A DNA stretch of 64,000 nt, from positions 6,227,501 through 6,291,500 of the forward strand of contig OX463809.1 in NCBI GenBank assembly GCA_949825045.1. The letters are read 5' to 3'. The notes beneath the pieces were generated by a model that was not told the origin of the DNA, searched no databases, and saw only the letters and a program-made list of their open reading frames with translations. Positions within the stretch are counted from its first letter, which is position 1. Each line of letters opens with the position of its first letter. Source of the DNA: Argyresthia goedartella (lineage: Eukaryota > Arthropoda > Insecta > Lepidoptera > Argyresthiidae). The translations under genes and the position numbers were made by a program. This document shows positions 43,945 through 55,032 of the stretch, in pieces.

Positions 43945-44625
43945 GTTCCGCACCAAAAGGGTGCATAACGGGGCCCTATTGCTAAGCCTCCGCTGTCCGT
44001 CCGTCCGTCAGTCCGTCTGTCACCGGGCTCTACCGGATAGGTAGAGAGCTGAAATTTTCAGAAAGGGTGTATTTCTATTGCCGTTATAACAACAAATAAT
44101 GCCGGTTTTTAAGAATTAAAAGAAATACCCATACAAGAAATTATTGGTACGGCCATTTCCTTAGCCATTTTGTTTTATTTGTTTATCGGAGAATACTGGA
44201 TTCTCCCGATTTTATCAGAAAAGATCTTTAATTGCAGTTTTGTGCTTAGTTATTTGTCATAATATGATTAATAATTGCTCAATCGAATTATAATAAATAA
44301 CAATTTGTTTTTCATCATATTCGATTTTATTTTTGTAAATTAGTTACTCAAATTCTATCCACTTCCGGTTTCAATGAGCAATGAGTTTCGTTAACCTGAG
44401 TACATAGTTCAAAACTTACATACTACATACACAAAACTATTTTTCAATGTTTCGAGGTACGCCCTTGAATGTAGTCCTACCCTGCCTAGTATTTAATATT
44501 TTATTATTAAAAATTAAAAAGGTATACTCGTACAAAAGACTGTCGTTTTACGTTTTCCCGTGTACAATGGAATGGACCCTTCGTGTGCGGCTCCGACGTA
44601 CTCGCACTTGACCGGTTTTATTGAA
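43945..44625. repeat. Lepidopteran GGGTTCCGCACC repeat, copy 3
   Basis: Starts TTAGGGTTCCGCACCAAAAG and GGGCCCTATTGCTAAGCC, with a GTCCGTCCGTC run, GAGCTGAAATTTTCAG and CCGTTATAACAACAAATAA. It ends near TCGTGTGCGGCTCCGACG and ACTCGCACTTGACCGG. Confidence 0.75.
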
Positions 44626-44739
44626 TACGTTTTACAGCAATAATTAATCATCACGCATTTCAATTTCAGTTATAAGACGAGACTGACTTCATTTTGTGAT
44701 CAATTAATCTATTCCAGTAAACCTTCGAGTTTTTCTCCT

Positions 44740-45060
44740 AATGTGAGGTTTTTCAGAAGTTAATACGTTTGACAATACAATTGATGAACGCTGTTCTTGG
44801 ATATCTTCGTCGCGATTTTGTGGAAGTATTCAGTTGGTTGGCCATTGCTTTTGGTTTGCAGATAGCCAAGAAGGACCCGCCTGACAACCACAATCAATGA
44901 GTTCATCTGAGGTTAATCCACGGCTGGCGCAATCAGGCAGGTTTTGTTTACTAGCAATATGTCCCCAGGCAGCGTTAGGAAATTTACGTTGAATATTTGA
45001 AATTCGATTACCGATATTTTTTTAAACTGTATGAAGGGGAATAATTCCACCATAAGACTA
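44740..45060 (-). pseudogene. BEL/Pao remnant: RNase H-integrase linker
   Basis: The minus strand reads VIEFQ-NIQRKFPNAAWGH, then IASKQNLPDCASRGLTSDEL, IDCG, AGPSWLS and QKQWPTN. This matches the conserved BEL/Pao stretch with DCASRG and GPSWL. One stop follows. Confidence 0.8.
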
Positions 45061-45113
45061 TCATTGAATCGGACCAAGTATAACCCTTTTTAATTTGGAT
45101 TATTTTAATGTAT

Positions 45114-45500
45114 ATGTCACCCTAATATTGGTAAAACTGTTAGTTTATAAGTAATAAACCGATAGTTTGTAAACTATCGACAAATCGTAAACGGGGCCGA
45201 CAGGGTTTAAAAATATGTTTATTTTTAGTTCTTACATGTCAACTTAACACGAATGATAAAGGGGGATTCGCTTCGCTCACCCCCTTTAGCCTTAACCTAC
45301 CCAGACCTGCCACTTCATCCTGGAATTTTGCTTGGAATTCAAGTTTAAACCAGTTCACATTTCAACGGTTTGATTAGAAACTAACGCGTTATATTGTAAG
45401 TAGAATGGTACAGTTTATAATTTATCGACAGTTTATAAACTAACGAGAGAGAAAAACGTTAATTTATTAACTAACGGTCTTCACCATCTTATGGTGACAT
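45114..45500. mobile_element. MITE with shared GC-rich core hairpin, copy C
   Basis: Ends ATGTCACC at both sides in inverted form, with GTTAGTTTATAA and AAACTATCGA blocks inverted at the right (GTTTATAAACTAACG). The core at 45250-45300 reads ATAAAGGGGGATTCGC, TTCGCTCACCCCCTTT. The ends differ from those of copy A (12427). Confidence 0.75.
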
Positions 45501-45503
45501 ATA

Positions 45504-45963
45504 CAGGGTGACATTTAATTAGCTGACCATATTTTGGGAAATAATAGTACCCATCAGTATGAACAACTTTCTTCAAGAAATATATGGTCGCAAATGAAAA
45601 AAAAATGTTGTCTGTAAAGTCGGTTTATGGAAGATAGTTTTACGTGATATCGTCGTAAGAAACGCTTAGGCCGATCGTGCCTCTCTATTGCTTGTTCCGC
45701 GCTCTCGCTTGCACGCTCGGCTCAGGGGGAACGTGACCATGGAACGTGACACTTTTTCGTGCGTGCTGCCGGCGTTCATCGATTTATAAGACATTAGCAC
45801 GTCAAAAAATTCGTCCCTCGGTTGATTGACCCGATCAACTGATTACAAGTTACTAAGGGAAACCCAAAAGTTTTTTTCGTTTTTGACCATAGGTTTCTTG
45901 GGGAAAGTTGTTCATAATAATGGGTATAATCATTCCCCAAAATATGGTCAGCTAATTGAATTG
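45504..45963. mobile_element. Palindromic TA-flanked MITE, copy 2, with insert
   Basis: Left half TACAGGGTGACATTTAATTA, then GCTGACCATATTTTGGG. The right half is the inverted form ending ATATGGTCAGCTAATTG. About 205 bp of foreign sequence (45611-45815, with CGTGCGTGCTGCCGG) sits in the middle. It abuts the previous MITE directly. Confidence 0.8.
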
Positions 45964-46059
45964 TATATTAATGACATATTGCATGGCATAGGAGTATTGT
46001 TTGATGAGAGATTCATATCTTTGGCAGAAGCGTCATATAGGACGCGTTATATTATCTTG

Positions 46060-46520
46060 TTGATAGACTCTTCTGTTTGAATATAGGTTGATGTGGAGTA
46101 TTATATGCTTTTTGTGAGCGACATTCAATGGGTGGAACGAACTCCATCTGTTCAGGTTGTAAATATTCGTTTAAGTGTGATTTATCTCCTCATAAAGGTT
46201 AGGGTCAGCTGCGAGTCGTTTTTCTAGATGTAAAAAACTCTGTAACGGACGGCAGTCTCATATGAGCCGCTGAATGTGGGAAAATCACCATAAAATGTTA
46301 AGTTAACTATGTAACGAACATCGTGGTTTGTTGGTATGTTTCTGATCGGCGCTGATCATCATTAAAATAGACATTGTCTTTTGAAGTGTCTTTTCAATAT
46401 CCCAAAACATTTGGACCGCAGTGTCTAGATTGCTATCACTGACAACAGCATGATTAATGCATAGAACCATTGTTTTGGCAGATGTTTGTTGAATTGTTTT
46501 CCCCATTAAAATTCAAGCCA
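46060..46520 (-). pseudogene. BEL/Pao remnant: protease-RT junction
   Basis: The minus strand reads DTAVQMFWDIEK (compare LQRFWEIEE in the intact element at the left edge). Further on, in shifted frames, come SGSYETAVTRF-like and HLEKRLAADPNLYEEI, the conserved block before the BEL/Pao RT. Stops and frameshifts are many. The RT catalytic region between this piece and 45060 is missing. Confidence 0.7.
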
Positions 46521-46576
46521 ATTACTGTTGATGGCTGACCATTAATCAACCCAAGGAAGAAAAGTTGGGGTCTAAA

Positions 46577-46801
46577 GGTGGGTCCAGACATGTTCTTTTG
46601 TCCGCAACGTACCTCCGTATCGTATCAGCGTCGCGATCAGAGAATGCTAGGTTGGACGCCCGTTTGGTACGGTACGGTGGTACAACGCGTCTCGATCGCA
46701 TCCGATCCAGGCGTCCAAACTAGCGTTAATTCGTGGATCGCAACGCTGATATTACGATACGGAGGTACGTTACAGACAAAAGAACATGTCTAGAACCACC
46801 T
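46577..46801. mobile_element. 225-bp MITE inside the BEL/Pao remnant
   Basis: Left AGGTGGGTCCAGACATGTTC, TTTTGTCCGCAACGTACC and TCCGTATCGTA; at the right the inverted form GGAGGTACGTTACAGAC, AAAAGAACATGTCTAGAACC, ACCT. Arms are about 65 bp. Confidence 0.85.
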
Positions 46802-48010
46802 CAACAGCTCTTCACCGATAAAAAGATCTATTGGTCGTGTTACACGGAAACTAGGGTCGGCGAGTTGAATGTTTGATTAGCATCCAGTATATTTAGGTTG
46901 CACAGAGTCTGTACAAAGCACCTTGTGTACGGATTCTCAGGAATACTTTCCCTATTGAATTGGTTGGTGTATCACCAATACCAGACATATATATTAATTT
47001 GAAGCATGACAATCCTAAACAATGTGCATAATACTCAATGATGGTCTGAATCTGACTACCTGAGTCTGTGATGAGACGGACTGTTCGTAACCATCCATGG
47101 CTTCAGCTTCAGCAGTTGCCAGAAGCAAGGTAGTAGTATGACGCTTGAATGTGAATTCTCATTAGAGATTGTATTATTTTTTGTTGAAACCAGAGCATCC
47201 GGTAATTGTAAGACTTTATTTGCAAGCTTTTGGTCGGTTGGGAAAAGCATCAAACTGTTATACTTGGCATGACTTGTTTTACATGTTTGTTGAGTGAGAC
47301 ACACATTGTTTTATTGAATGTTTTCGCCTTAAACAATTGGGGCACAAATGTAGTGGTTTTACAGTTTGATACCGTTCTTGAGGCGTTTTAATTGAATTAC
47401 AACAATGCATGGCTTTCATTGTGAAGGGGACATGTTTGACTTTGAGTTTGAGATGGAATCATGGTCGGTCTCGGATTGTTATACGGGATAGGAGGATTGA
47501 CCCTCTAGAAAACATTATTTGTATTATCAGAATGTTCGACATTACTGAGCGCTGACCATCCCAAAGCATTGCTTCGGTCAATGATATAAGATTTCAAATC
47601 TTCAAATTTTGGGAATCCTTGCTATTAAGCTCAAAGGCTTCACGAGATATCTTGTCAAGCTTTGTTAATAGTAAATGGAACAGTTTAAAGTCCCAGACGG
47701 CTGGGAGCAATCCCAATGAGTTAAGCAAACGTATTCCTGGAATGTGTTGAGTAATTTTCTCAAGTTTCGTGTGGTACCCTGTTTTGAATTGGAAATCTCT
47801 TCCCAGCAAATGAATGCCAAGTATCGCTGTATCGCTTGGTTATGCATTTAAAAAGTTCGCATCCGTTATGGGAAATTCTCTGATAACGTTTATCGGTTCA
47901 CCAGAGAGTGAAGTGATCAAGTACCAACATTAGACAAGTCTTCTCGGAAGTGTACAAATATATTGAACGAGCCAATGAAGGCCGAACACTCTTTTAGTTT
48001 TCCTGCAAAA
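46802..48010 (-). pseudogene. BEL/Pao remnant: gag, zinc knuckle, protease
   Basis: From 48010 the minus strand reads FIGSFNIFVHF, GEPINVIRGFPITDANF, WDFKLFHLLLTKLDKISREA, then PKFEDLKSYIIDRSNAL, which are gag (DUF1759-like) blocks collinear with the element at 1-2125. Next come TCKTSHAKYNSLMLFP-like and AEAEAMDGYEQS, the area before the protease. Many stops and frameshifts. Together with 46060, 44740 and 43310 this is one old BEL/Pao copy. Confidence 0.75.
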
Positions 48011-48011
48011 C

Positions 48012-48125
48012 ATGGTAACTTTGGACCTACCACAAAAAAATTAACTACTGTTCAACACTTGTTTAAAAACAAAAATGTATGTGATTTGACGTTTGTTTTG
48101 AGGTTAAATGCTGTTGTTTGTTAAC
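48012..48125. mobile_element. Short palindromic MITE, copy 2
   Basis: CCTACCACAAAAAAATTAAC, CAACACTTGTTTAAAAAC and GACGTTTGTTTTGAGGTTAA match 15806-15935. The right end has lost part of its inverted repeat. Confidence 0.7.
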
Positions 48126-48620
48126 ACGATTTATGTTTGGAAATTTTACATCTGGCCGATGTCTGAGCTGGTCAGGTTGGGAACACGAAATCGAATTGTC
48201 ACGCGATGCTTCCCTTTGATCTCCATAAAATAAAATAAATAAATTAAAAATAAATAAATCTCCATAAACCCAGCATAGATGTCATCAGCTTCTTCTTGAT
48301 TCTTACGCTAAGGTGATCTTCTCCGCAGACTCCCACATATTTATATTTGGCACTTATAGTCAATTTGTGCAGTGCTGTAACTTTCTCAGATGGCATCAAC
48401 TCTCCCTAACGAAGACTCGAACCGAGTAATGATATCTGGATTTTGGAGACACGCGGGTGCGCATTCGAATACCTCGGATAATCTTTTGTATGCGTGGTTA
48501 CTTACAGTTTATATTTACGTAGCAAAGTAGCACTCTTGATTGAAGTAGTGAACCTACTTCAGTCTTACTTAAAAAATGAGGATGTTTATTCCGACGTCTA
48601 GCTAGTAGACCATAGATATG
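48126..48620. other. No gene seen
   Basis: No recognised motif. Confidence 0.35.
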
Positions 48621-48881
48621 CAGGCTGATATTTATTTAACTGACCACATTTTGGGGAATGATAGTACCCATAAATATGAACAACATTCGCAAGAAACATA
48701 TGGCCGTAAATGAAAAAAAAATCGTCCTTAAGTATATTGACCCGATCAGCTGATTACAAGTTACTATGGGACGTCCAAATTTTTTTTTCGTTTGCGACCA
48801 TATGTTACTTGGATAATGCTGTGCATAATTTTGGGTTCTATCATTCCCCAAAATATGGTCAATTAATTAAATGTCACCCTG
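48621..48881. mobile_element. Palindromic TA-flanked MITE, copy 3
   Basis: The left half begins CAGGCTGATATTTATTTAAC and the right half ends ATTAAATGTCACCCTG followed by TA. The internal text TTGACCCGATCAGCTGATTA is shared with copy 2. Confidence 0.8.
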
Positions 48882-48946
48882 TATAAAGCCGACTAAGCCA
48901 CAGTAAGTCCATTACTTACTGTGGCTTAGTCGGCTTTATACAGGGT
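48876..48946. repeat. Perfect 33-bp inverted repeat, 5-nt loop, at MITE end
   Basis: Left arm 48876-48908 begins ACCCTGTATAAAGCCG. The right arm 48914-48946 is its exact complement, and the loop is CCATT. The left arm contains the last six bases of the MITE at 48621-48881 plus 27 bases of flank. Confidence 0.97.
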
Positions 48947-50101
48947 CAATCATCTGGAACAGCTTACGAACTAAATGAGCGTTCACCCCGGCGGCGGCGG
49001 CGGCAAAGTATGTTTCTTAATATAGCTACCTTAAGGTCCTTCAGGCTCCTCTGACCTTTAGAGATGATTTCATCACCCCTCGTCGAAGACATGCCCTTTA
49101 TTTACGTTGATCGAATTTCGCTGAATTTCGTTAACAAATAACATTACAGGATGCTGCTGGCTGGAATATTCATTAAGGAGACATTTCCTTTCTGCGTAAC
49201 ATCGTCAGTTCTGTTTATTCTGGGGGTGTTTGACAATGTTAAGTTCAAACATTTCCACCAAATTCAATTTCAGACAAAAATTTGATAATGGCTTGTTAGT
49301 TAAAATAATGTATAATTTTTAATACATTTCGATCACGAATTCAATTTCAGACAAAAAAAATATTAAGTATTATGAAATAAAGCAAAGTAACTAAGATGAC
49401 GTCATGGTGATGTTTAGTTGGCTATTAATTCAAGTCTGTGTCACTTTCTGAATAGATCCCAGTGACTTGGTAGTTAAAATTCAAGTGCTTTTTAAGAACT
49501 GTCAAAATTGACTATAGTTTGTGAAGTTTTGGTGGTGACTACACTGTTGTGTGTTTTGTGGAGTCAAAGGAGATGGCTAAACGACTGCCTCAGCAATGTA
49601 CAAAGACTTCTCACTGGCCTGCATCACTATTATATTCGAAGAACTTGTATGTTTACTTTATTTATTTATTTATTATTTATTTATTTTAAGCTAAATGGCA
49701 ACGTCAACACAACGTCAGCCAGACTCAGACAAGCTTAGACGTTCCAAATATGAAATAGAACCTAAAATAGTTATAACTCCATGTCTTAATATATGCAATA
49801 ACGATATCATTAGGATTTGCAAATCTAGTTTTAAACGTTCATTAGATCACCTTGAAGTTGGTATAGGTACATAATATTGAAAGAATTTTATTGCTTTTTT
49901 GCCCCTTTTTTAATAATCTGTAACAAAACGACTCTGTATCTAAACAAACTTGTATCACAGGAGTTTTTAGAATTGTGCAATCCTGATAGATTCCTGAAAC
50001 ATGAAATACGGATATTCAGCCATTCATAATTATGTATAGCTAGGTACAATGTTGGAACAAACTTGGACCATTTAGGAGAATACGCGCATAAGGTTAGAGG
50101 C
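48947..50101. other. No gene seen
   Basis: Contains a (GGC)n run at about 48990 and a (TTTA)n run at 49658-49686. Frames are short. Confidence 0.4.
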
Positions 50102-50466
50102 CTAAGACTATGCCTACGAGATGTGGAGTTACCGCAGGATGTTAATGATTAGCTGGATCCATTGGTTCACGAATGAACAAGTTCTGAGACGAGCTGACAA
50201 ATCCCGAAAACTCATGACCAGCACCAAAAGAAGAATAGTTGCATATCTGGGACGTGTTCTCCGTCACGATCGATATCAACTGCTTCAAGGTGTGATGATG
50301 GGAAAGGTTGAAGGTAAACGGAGCGTCGGAAGAAGACGGGCATCGCGGCTCTCGGATATACGTAACTGGACCGGTATAGCTGGCGTCGAAGACCTGCTCG
50401 CCTAGCGAAGGACAGAGTTGACTGCCAACTTCCAGTAGTGGAGAGGCACAGAAAGAGGAGTAGGTA
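50102..50466 (+). pseudogene. RTE-like LINE C-terminus
   Basis: The frame 50121-50405 reads MWSYRRMLMISWIHWFTNEQ, VLRRADKSRKLMTSTKRR, VAYLGRVLRHDRYQLLQGVM, then GKVEGKRSVGRRRASRL and RNWTGIAGVEDLLA. This is the typical end of RTE-clade reverse transcriptases. It is followed by a short relic of the last residues. 5'-truncated. Confidence 0.85.
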
Positions 50467-50490
50467 TAATGTAAATCGCAGGAAATGTAA

Positions 50491-51092
50491 AGTTAAAAAA
50501 GTGGCCAAGTGCGAGTCGGACTCGCCCATGAAGGGTTCCGTTGTAGCAAGTAATGTTGTGACTGAATTTTTGTGTTGTAACCTTGTTTTTCACAGTGTTC
50601 GTATGAATGACAAAGTTATCTTTGCGGTTTTTTATAAATGTTTTATATCTTAAAAACTGCTTATTTTATTTTGTTCAAACTCTGTATTGAGATACACAGC
50701 ATATATTTTTTGTGGATTTTTCACTCTCATACTTTAAAAGTAAGAGGGAGGGACACACATTTTTCCTCTTTGGATAGGTCTGTCTCTTTAATGATTTACT
50801 TTCAGGAAAAATGGTTTCAAGAAACCCAACGTCATTTTTAAGACCTACCTATCTATATCTATATATATAAGAAAAAAATATTTTTTGGTTTCAGCTCCAT
50901 GTATGGAGGACCCCTTTAATTATTTGAATTTTTCAATTTTTGTATAAAAATCGTAAAGCGGTTCACAGGTTCCAACTGTATAGTCTTAATAGTTTCTGCA
51001 TAAAGTTGCTGTGACATACGGACGGACAGACAGACAGACAGACTTGACGAAACTATAAGAGTTCTTTGTTTCTCTTAAGGACCCTAAAAAGA
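50491..51092. repeat. Lepidopteran GGCCAAGTGCGAGTC repeat, copy 4
   Basis: Starts GTGGCCAAGTGCGAGTCGGA and AAGGGTTCCGTTG. Ends with GACGGACAGACAGACAGAC, TTGACGAAACTATAAGAG and TTTCTCTTAAGGACCCTAA, the same end as 37838-38076. Confidence 0.8.
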
Positions 51093-51879
51093 TTTTACAT
51101 CACCTTTTGATCTTTTCCACGTGGAATTACGTTTATAAATTGTAACGACTGGAAATATGCAATCCGCATACTGTAACCTTTTTGTATTGAAGCATCAACT
51201 TCAGTCATGATTCCATATTCATTTGGAATTGCAATTTCCCCGATGCCTGAACGTGCAATATCAATCAAAGCAAGTTATTTCCAGGACTTCGGTGAAATAG
51301 CCTTGGCCATCGCCGACACGCGGTCAATGACAGTCCAATTACCCGAAGGGCTGTTGCAAAATTACTATTATTTCCCTGAGAATAGGGACACTTTCAGTGC
51401 GGCCGTATTATAGGGGCATTGAAAAACTTGCCACATATTTTCGTAGGGGCAGAGGGTAGCCATGATTTTATGAGATGATTGGGAAATTTTAAGACTTGGG
51501 ATTTGGTAAAAGAACTAGAGACTTTTTTGTATTGATTCTATCCCCATCTTTGTAGTAAATAAAACAAAACAAAATAGCGTCGCGCCTTTTTATTAACCCC
51601 CGAAAAATAAGGATCGGCCTGTCTCTCTGTCTGTGTGTATATCCGTTGCTCTCTAGTGCTCAAACAGGTGCGCGGAATTTAATGTGGTTTTATTAAATTG
51701 GTAGAAAACTTTACTGTAATGGTTCTTTGATAAATTTTATTGAAATCGGTTCAGCGGTTCAGGATGAACCAAATTTTAGCCGGTTTCATTAATGTGTCGG
51801 GTGTGTTTTAAATTTTAAAAAATCTATTCCCACGAGATGGCAGAGGTATAGTTAATTATATCCATGTTGTAGAAACAAA
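51093..51879. other. Repeat-like sequence, no sure gene
   Basis: A 68-codon plus frame at 51207-51413 has no known motif. 51600-51800 resembles moth repeats with the phrase ATTGAAATCGGTTCAGCGG. Confidence 0.35.
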
Positions 51880-52478
51880 CAAACAAACATCTACATACAG
51901 GCACATACATTGCTTCTCCATGAACCTACACTAAGATACCCTATGTCGTGGGAACCAGAAGCAGCGACCTTTATAAACATCTTTTCTCTACTACAATAAG
52001 ATACCTCTGGAGATTTTGAAATTGCCATTTGAGCAATTTAAAAAGCATATTAAAGCAACTTTGTCGGAAAGGGATATTACAATTTTTAAGATTACATAAA
52101 TAACGGGACTGTATGGGGTTAATCTGGCACAACACATTCCTTGCTGTTAATAATTTTGTAATTATTTATTCCTGCTTGTTAATCATAATATGTAATTAAA
52201 TTTTTCATATTTGTATTAGTTGAGCACAACCAATTTTTAAAAGAGATCTGAAAATCAATCTGTGGGAGTTTCTACTTCCTTCTCTCCCACAGTGGTCCAA
52301 TGTAGAGAAGTGGCCAAAAATGATGTTTGCTAAGTATATGTAAATATCTACAGTAATAAAGTACTTTGACTTTGATCCAAGACCTGGGGATTTTTCGCCG
52401 TCCTGCTCAGACGGGATTCGAACCCGGGGCCTCTCGCTTGAGAAGCACAGCCTCGAGCGCAACACAGCAGAGGTTGTG
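51880..52478 (-). mobile_element. SINE-1 copy interrupted by a LINE 3' end
   Basis: The SINE body lies at 51880-51985 (AGGCACATACATTGCTTC to TTATAAACATC). The rest, CCAAGACCTGGGGATTTTT plus the tRNA-like head (B box GGTTCGAATCC on the minus strand), resumes at 52376-52478. The gap between them is filled by the LINE tail 51986-52374. Confidence 0.85.
51986..52374 (+). mobile_element. Jockey-like LINE 3' end, inserted in the SINE
   Basis: Begins with an RT C-terminus: NKIPLEILKLPFEQFKKHIK, ATLSERDITIFKIT and a stop at about 52099. Then comes the 3' UTR ending CTACAGTAATAAAG and an ACTTTG-type tail. It gives the natural 3' end for the copies at 32690-34640 and 39301-40136, and for the tail at 4195. 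Confidence 0.85.
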
Positions 52479-52620
52479 TGACAAGTGAAATAAACAGTTA
52501 GAAAGGTCTTTGAAATTGTAAAACTTATTTATGGCTATAACTTTCTTGTGTGAAGATAGTGATTCCACGTTTGCATATTCCCACACAATCTGATTTCATA
52601 AATCGTCACCGTTCATAATT

Positions 52621-52770
52621 CATAATTTATTAATTGCGCACAAATAATATACACACAACAAGACTTACATAAAATAGTGTACAAAGGCGAGTTTATCTCT
52701 AATAAGCGATCTCTTCCAGCAAACCAAATTAGAATGAGGAAGGTCGATTGCTGAGCAGGGGTAGACCATG
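52621..52770 (-). repeat. LINE 3' UTR tail, copy 2
   Basis: Matches 41694-41835 (ATAGTGTACAAAGGCGAG, TTTATCTCTAATAAGCGATC, CGATTGCTGAGCAGGGG). Confidence 0.65.
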
Positions 52771-53360
52771 TGTACAACAATATAATTTACCTAGTAAATA
52801 TCTAAATAAATAATAAAAAAACTATTGAAATATATGTATTACCTATGTAGATACTACCAATAATTCAAAAGAGAAAGGTAATCGTTATCGCAAATATTTA
52901 ATTTTCAGGATAGAACCGGAAATTTATACCATCCAGAGCAAAGCACCAAAATTCTGCTCATCATATTATGCCTGTGCTATAGTTTTCGTTCGTGTCAGAG
53001 TCCACAGGAACAAAATGTTTTTATTGTTTTCCTCCTTCTGCTCATTCTTAATTTTCCATCCAAAAATGGCCACTGTACACACTCGCTCGAGACGACACGA
53101 GGCGGATGTACATTGGGTTTTCCAGACTTTCAATATCAAATAATAGTCTGAATAATTCACTAGTTAAACACTTTAAAATAACAGACTTCTAGCTCAAGCC
53201 TTCTTCCCCCCCGGTCGGGATGCAAAACGTTTGCTGCACGGAACCACAAACCAAAACGTCATCTGTGTATGTGTATATTTTTTGTCTTTGTTGATTTTTT
53301 CATAAAACACTGAATTCATTTTAAGGGAAATATTAAACTGCACATCAAAAATACTGATTT
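52771..53360. other. No gene seen
   Basis: A 64-codon minus frame (52966-53160) shows no known motif. Confidence 0.4.
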
Positions 53361-53401
53361 GTAGGTCATACTTCAGAGCCCATCTCTGAAGTATGACCTA
53401 C
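53361..53401. repeat. Perfect 18-bp inverted repeat, 5-nt loop
   Basis: GTAGGTCATACTTCAGAG, loop CCCAT, then its exact complement. Confidence 0.97.
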
Positions 53402-54404
53402 CAATCAAAACAAGAATCGTCAAAATCTATTCATAATTGACGGAATAATCGCGTAACAAACATTAAACAAACATTCGAATTGAGAATCTCCTCATTTTTT
53501 AAGTCGGTTGAAAACGAACAGTACCTACTTGGCCTCGGGTCGTCTCGCGCGAGAGTGAACAGCTTAAACCCATAGTTTAAATTATCCCAATATCCCTGAA
53601 CTTTCTTCTAGCCTGGCCACCCTGATAATAACACGAGGAAGTTCCTGCTCACTGTTATACGCCGCCATTACCGAAGGTTACCAGCCGATATGAACTTGTA
53701 ATATCTTTGATGAAGCCTTTCTAACTGTCCGGGGATTCAGTGGTGCACAACATCCAAAGACTGCAGAAGCTCCGCTTGATACATCGCTGGAGTACACAGT
53801 AATTTGTCTTTTTAAAGCCCTTGGCAAACACCAATCTGCACCCTTATTCACTAACCAAACAATTCATAGCCAAATTGACGAAGCAATTAATGTGGAATTG
53901 GGAAATCTGTCTGTTTCCCACCAATTGCGGTATTTTGGTTACAAAGTTTATGTCTAGTGTCCTTACATTGTAGTGTGTCTGTAATTTTTACATAATTTTC
54001 GGTCGATATGAGTTTGTGAATAACGCCTGACATTGAATTAGTAAATGGAATGTCAATGTAGACTCAAGTTTAGTAAATTTACTAGTTCGACTATTTCAAA
54101 CACAAGTTAAGACTAAGCTCGCGTTCCATCTGTCGGGCGGGCGGACCTAAGAGCGCGAGAGCCGCCCGTATCAAAAGTATACGTCGCGCCACGTTATGAG
54201 CGGTGGCCTGGAATGCGCAGTAGTCACTTTTCAATACCTGTACATATGCGCAGTAATTCCCGCCAACTCCGCCCAGCGCTCTTAATTCGTGGCGCGAGGT
54301 ATATGAAGTGCCACTTGAACGTCTATTGGTACTATATTTCGATCGAAGGTCTGCAGTACCAAAAGCAAATGGAGGTTGAATGTCTGTTGGTACATATTAA
54401 GAAT
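53402..54404. other. LINE debris, no gene seen
   Basis: 53680-53760 on the minus strand resembles ERLHQRYY, a scrap similar to the LINE C-terminus at 56380-56640. The rest is unassigned. Confidence 0.35.
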
Positions 54405-54680
54405 TGTTTAATAATAATAATAATAATAATACAAATGTACATTGGACACCATTTACACACATTGATCTAGCCCCAAACTAGGAATCCCTGAATCTTGGGT
54501 ACTAGACAACGATACACATACTTATATAGATAAATATTATACTCAGATAGACAAACAACCATGACAAGGGTACGAACATCCGTTCTCATCAAAAAAATAT
54601 TTGCCCCCACCGGGACTCGAACCCGGGACCCTTGGCTTCGTAGGAAGCGTCACTGCCGACTCGGCCATTCGGGTCGTCGT
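54405..54680 (-). mobile_element. SINE-2, full copy
   Basis: A tRNA-derived SINE. From 54680 on the minus strand it has A box TGGCCGAGTCGG and B box GGTTCGAGTCCCGG, then GGGGGCAAATATTT, the body AACGGATGTTCGTACCC and TAGTTTGGGGCTAGATC, and an (ATT)n tail at the left. A head-to-tail order with a trinucleotide tail is typical of insect SINEs. Confidence 0.88.
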
Positions 54681-55032
54681 TATTATATGTAAAAGATTAG
54701 TTCTGCTATTTGATACGAGATGATTCTGATTGAAATTCCGTTTAGAATGGTGCATTTATTTTTGTGATAGATAAGACAACACTCATAGACATTTCATCAT
54801 CCACTCGTGAAGTTTTTGTTTACGTTACGGGTGGCCACTTGAGACGGCGCGCGCGCTTGCTGATAGAAATAATAAATATGATAAGTGTTTTGACTATTAT
54901 CTGTTTATGTATATCAAAGTGATCTTTGTTATAAGCCCTATAGTATTTCATATATGTGTTTGTATTATTCACTCAGTTCGAAATGGATTGATCGGATGAA
55001 AAAACGGATGACGATTCAATCAGGTGCAATTA

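Noticed and set aside
54600..54675. Possible tRNA genes (A and B boxes present) in SINE-1, SINE-2 and SINE-3
   Set aside because: Heads are joined to SINE bodies, lack proper acceptor and anticodon stems, and occur in many copies.
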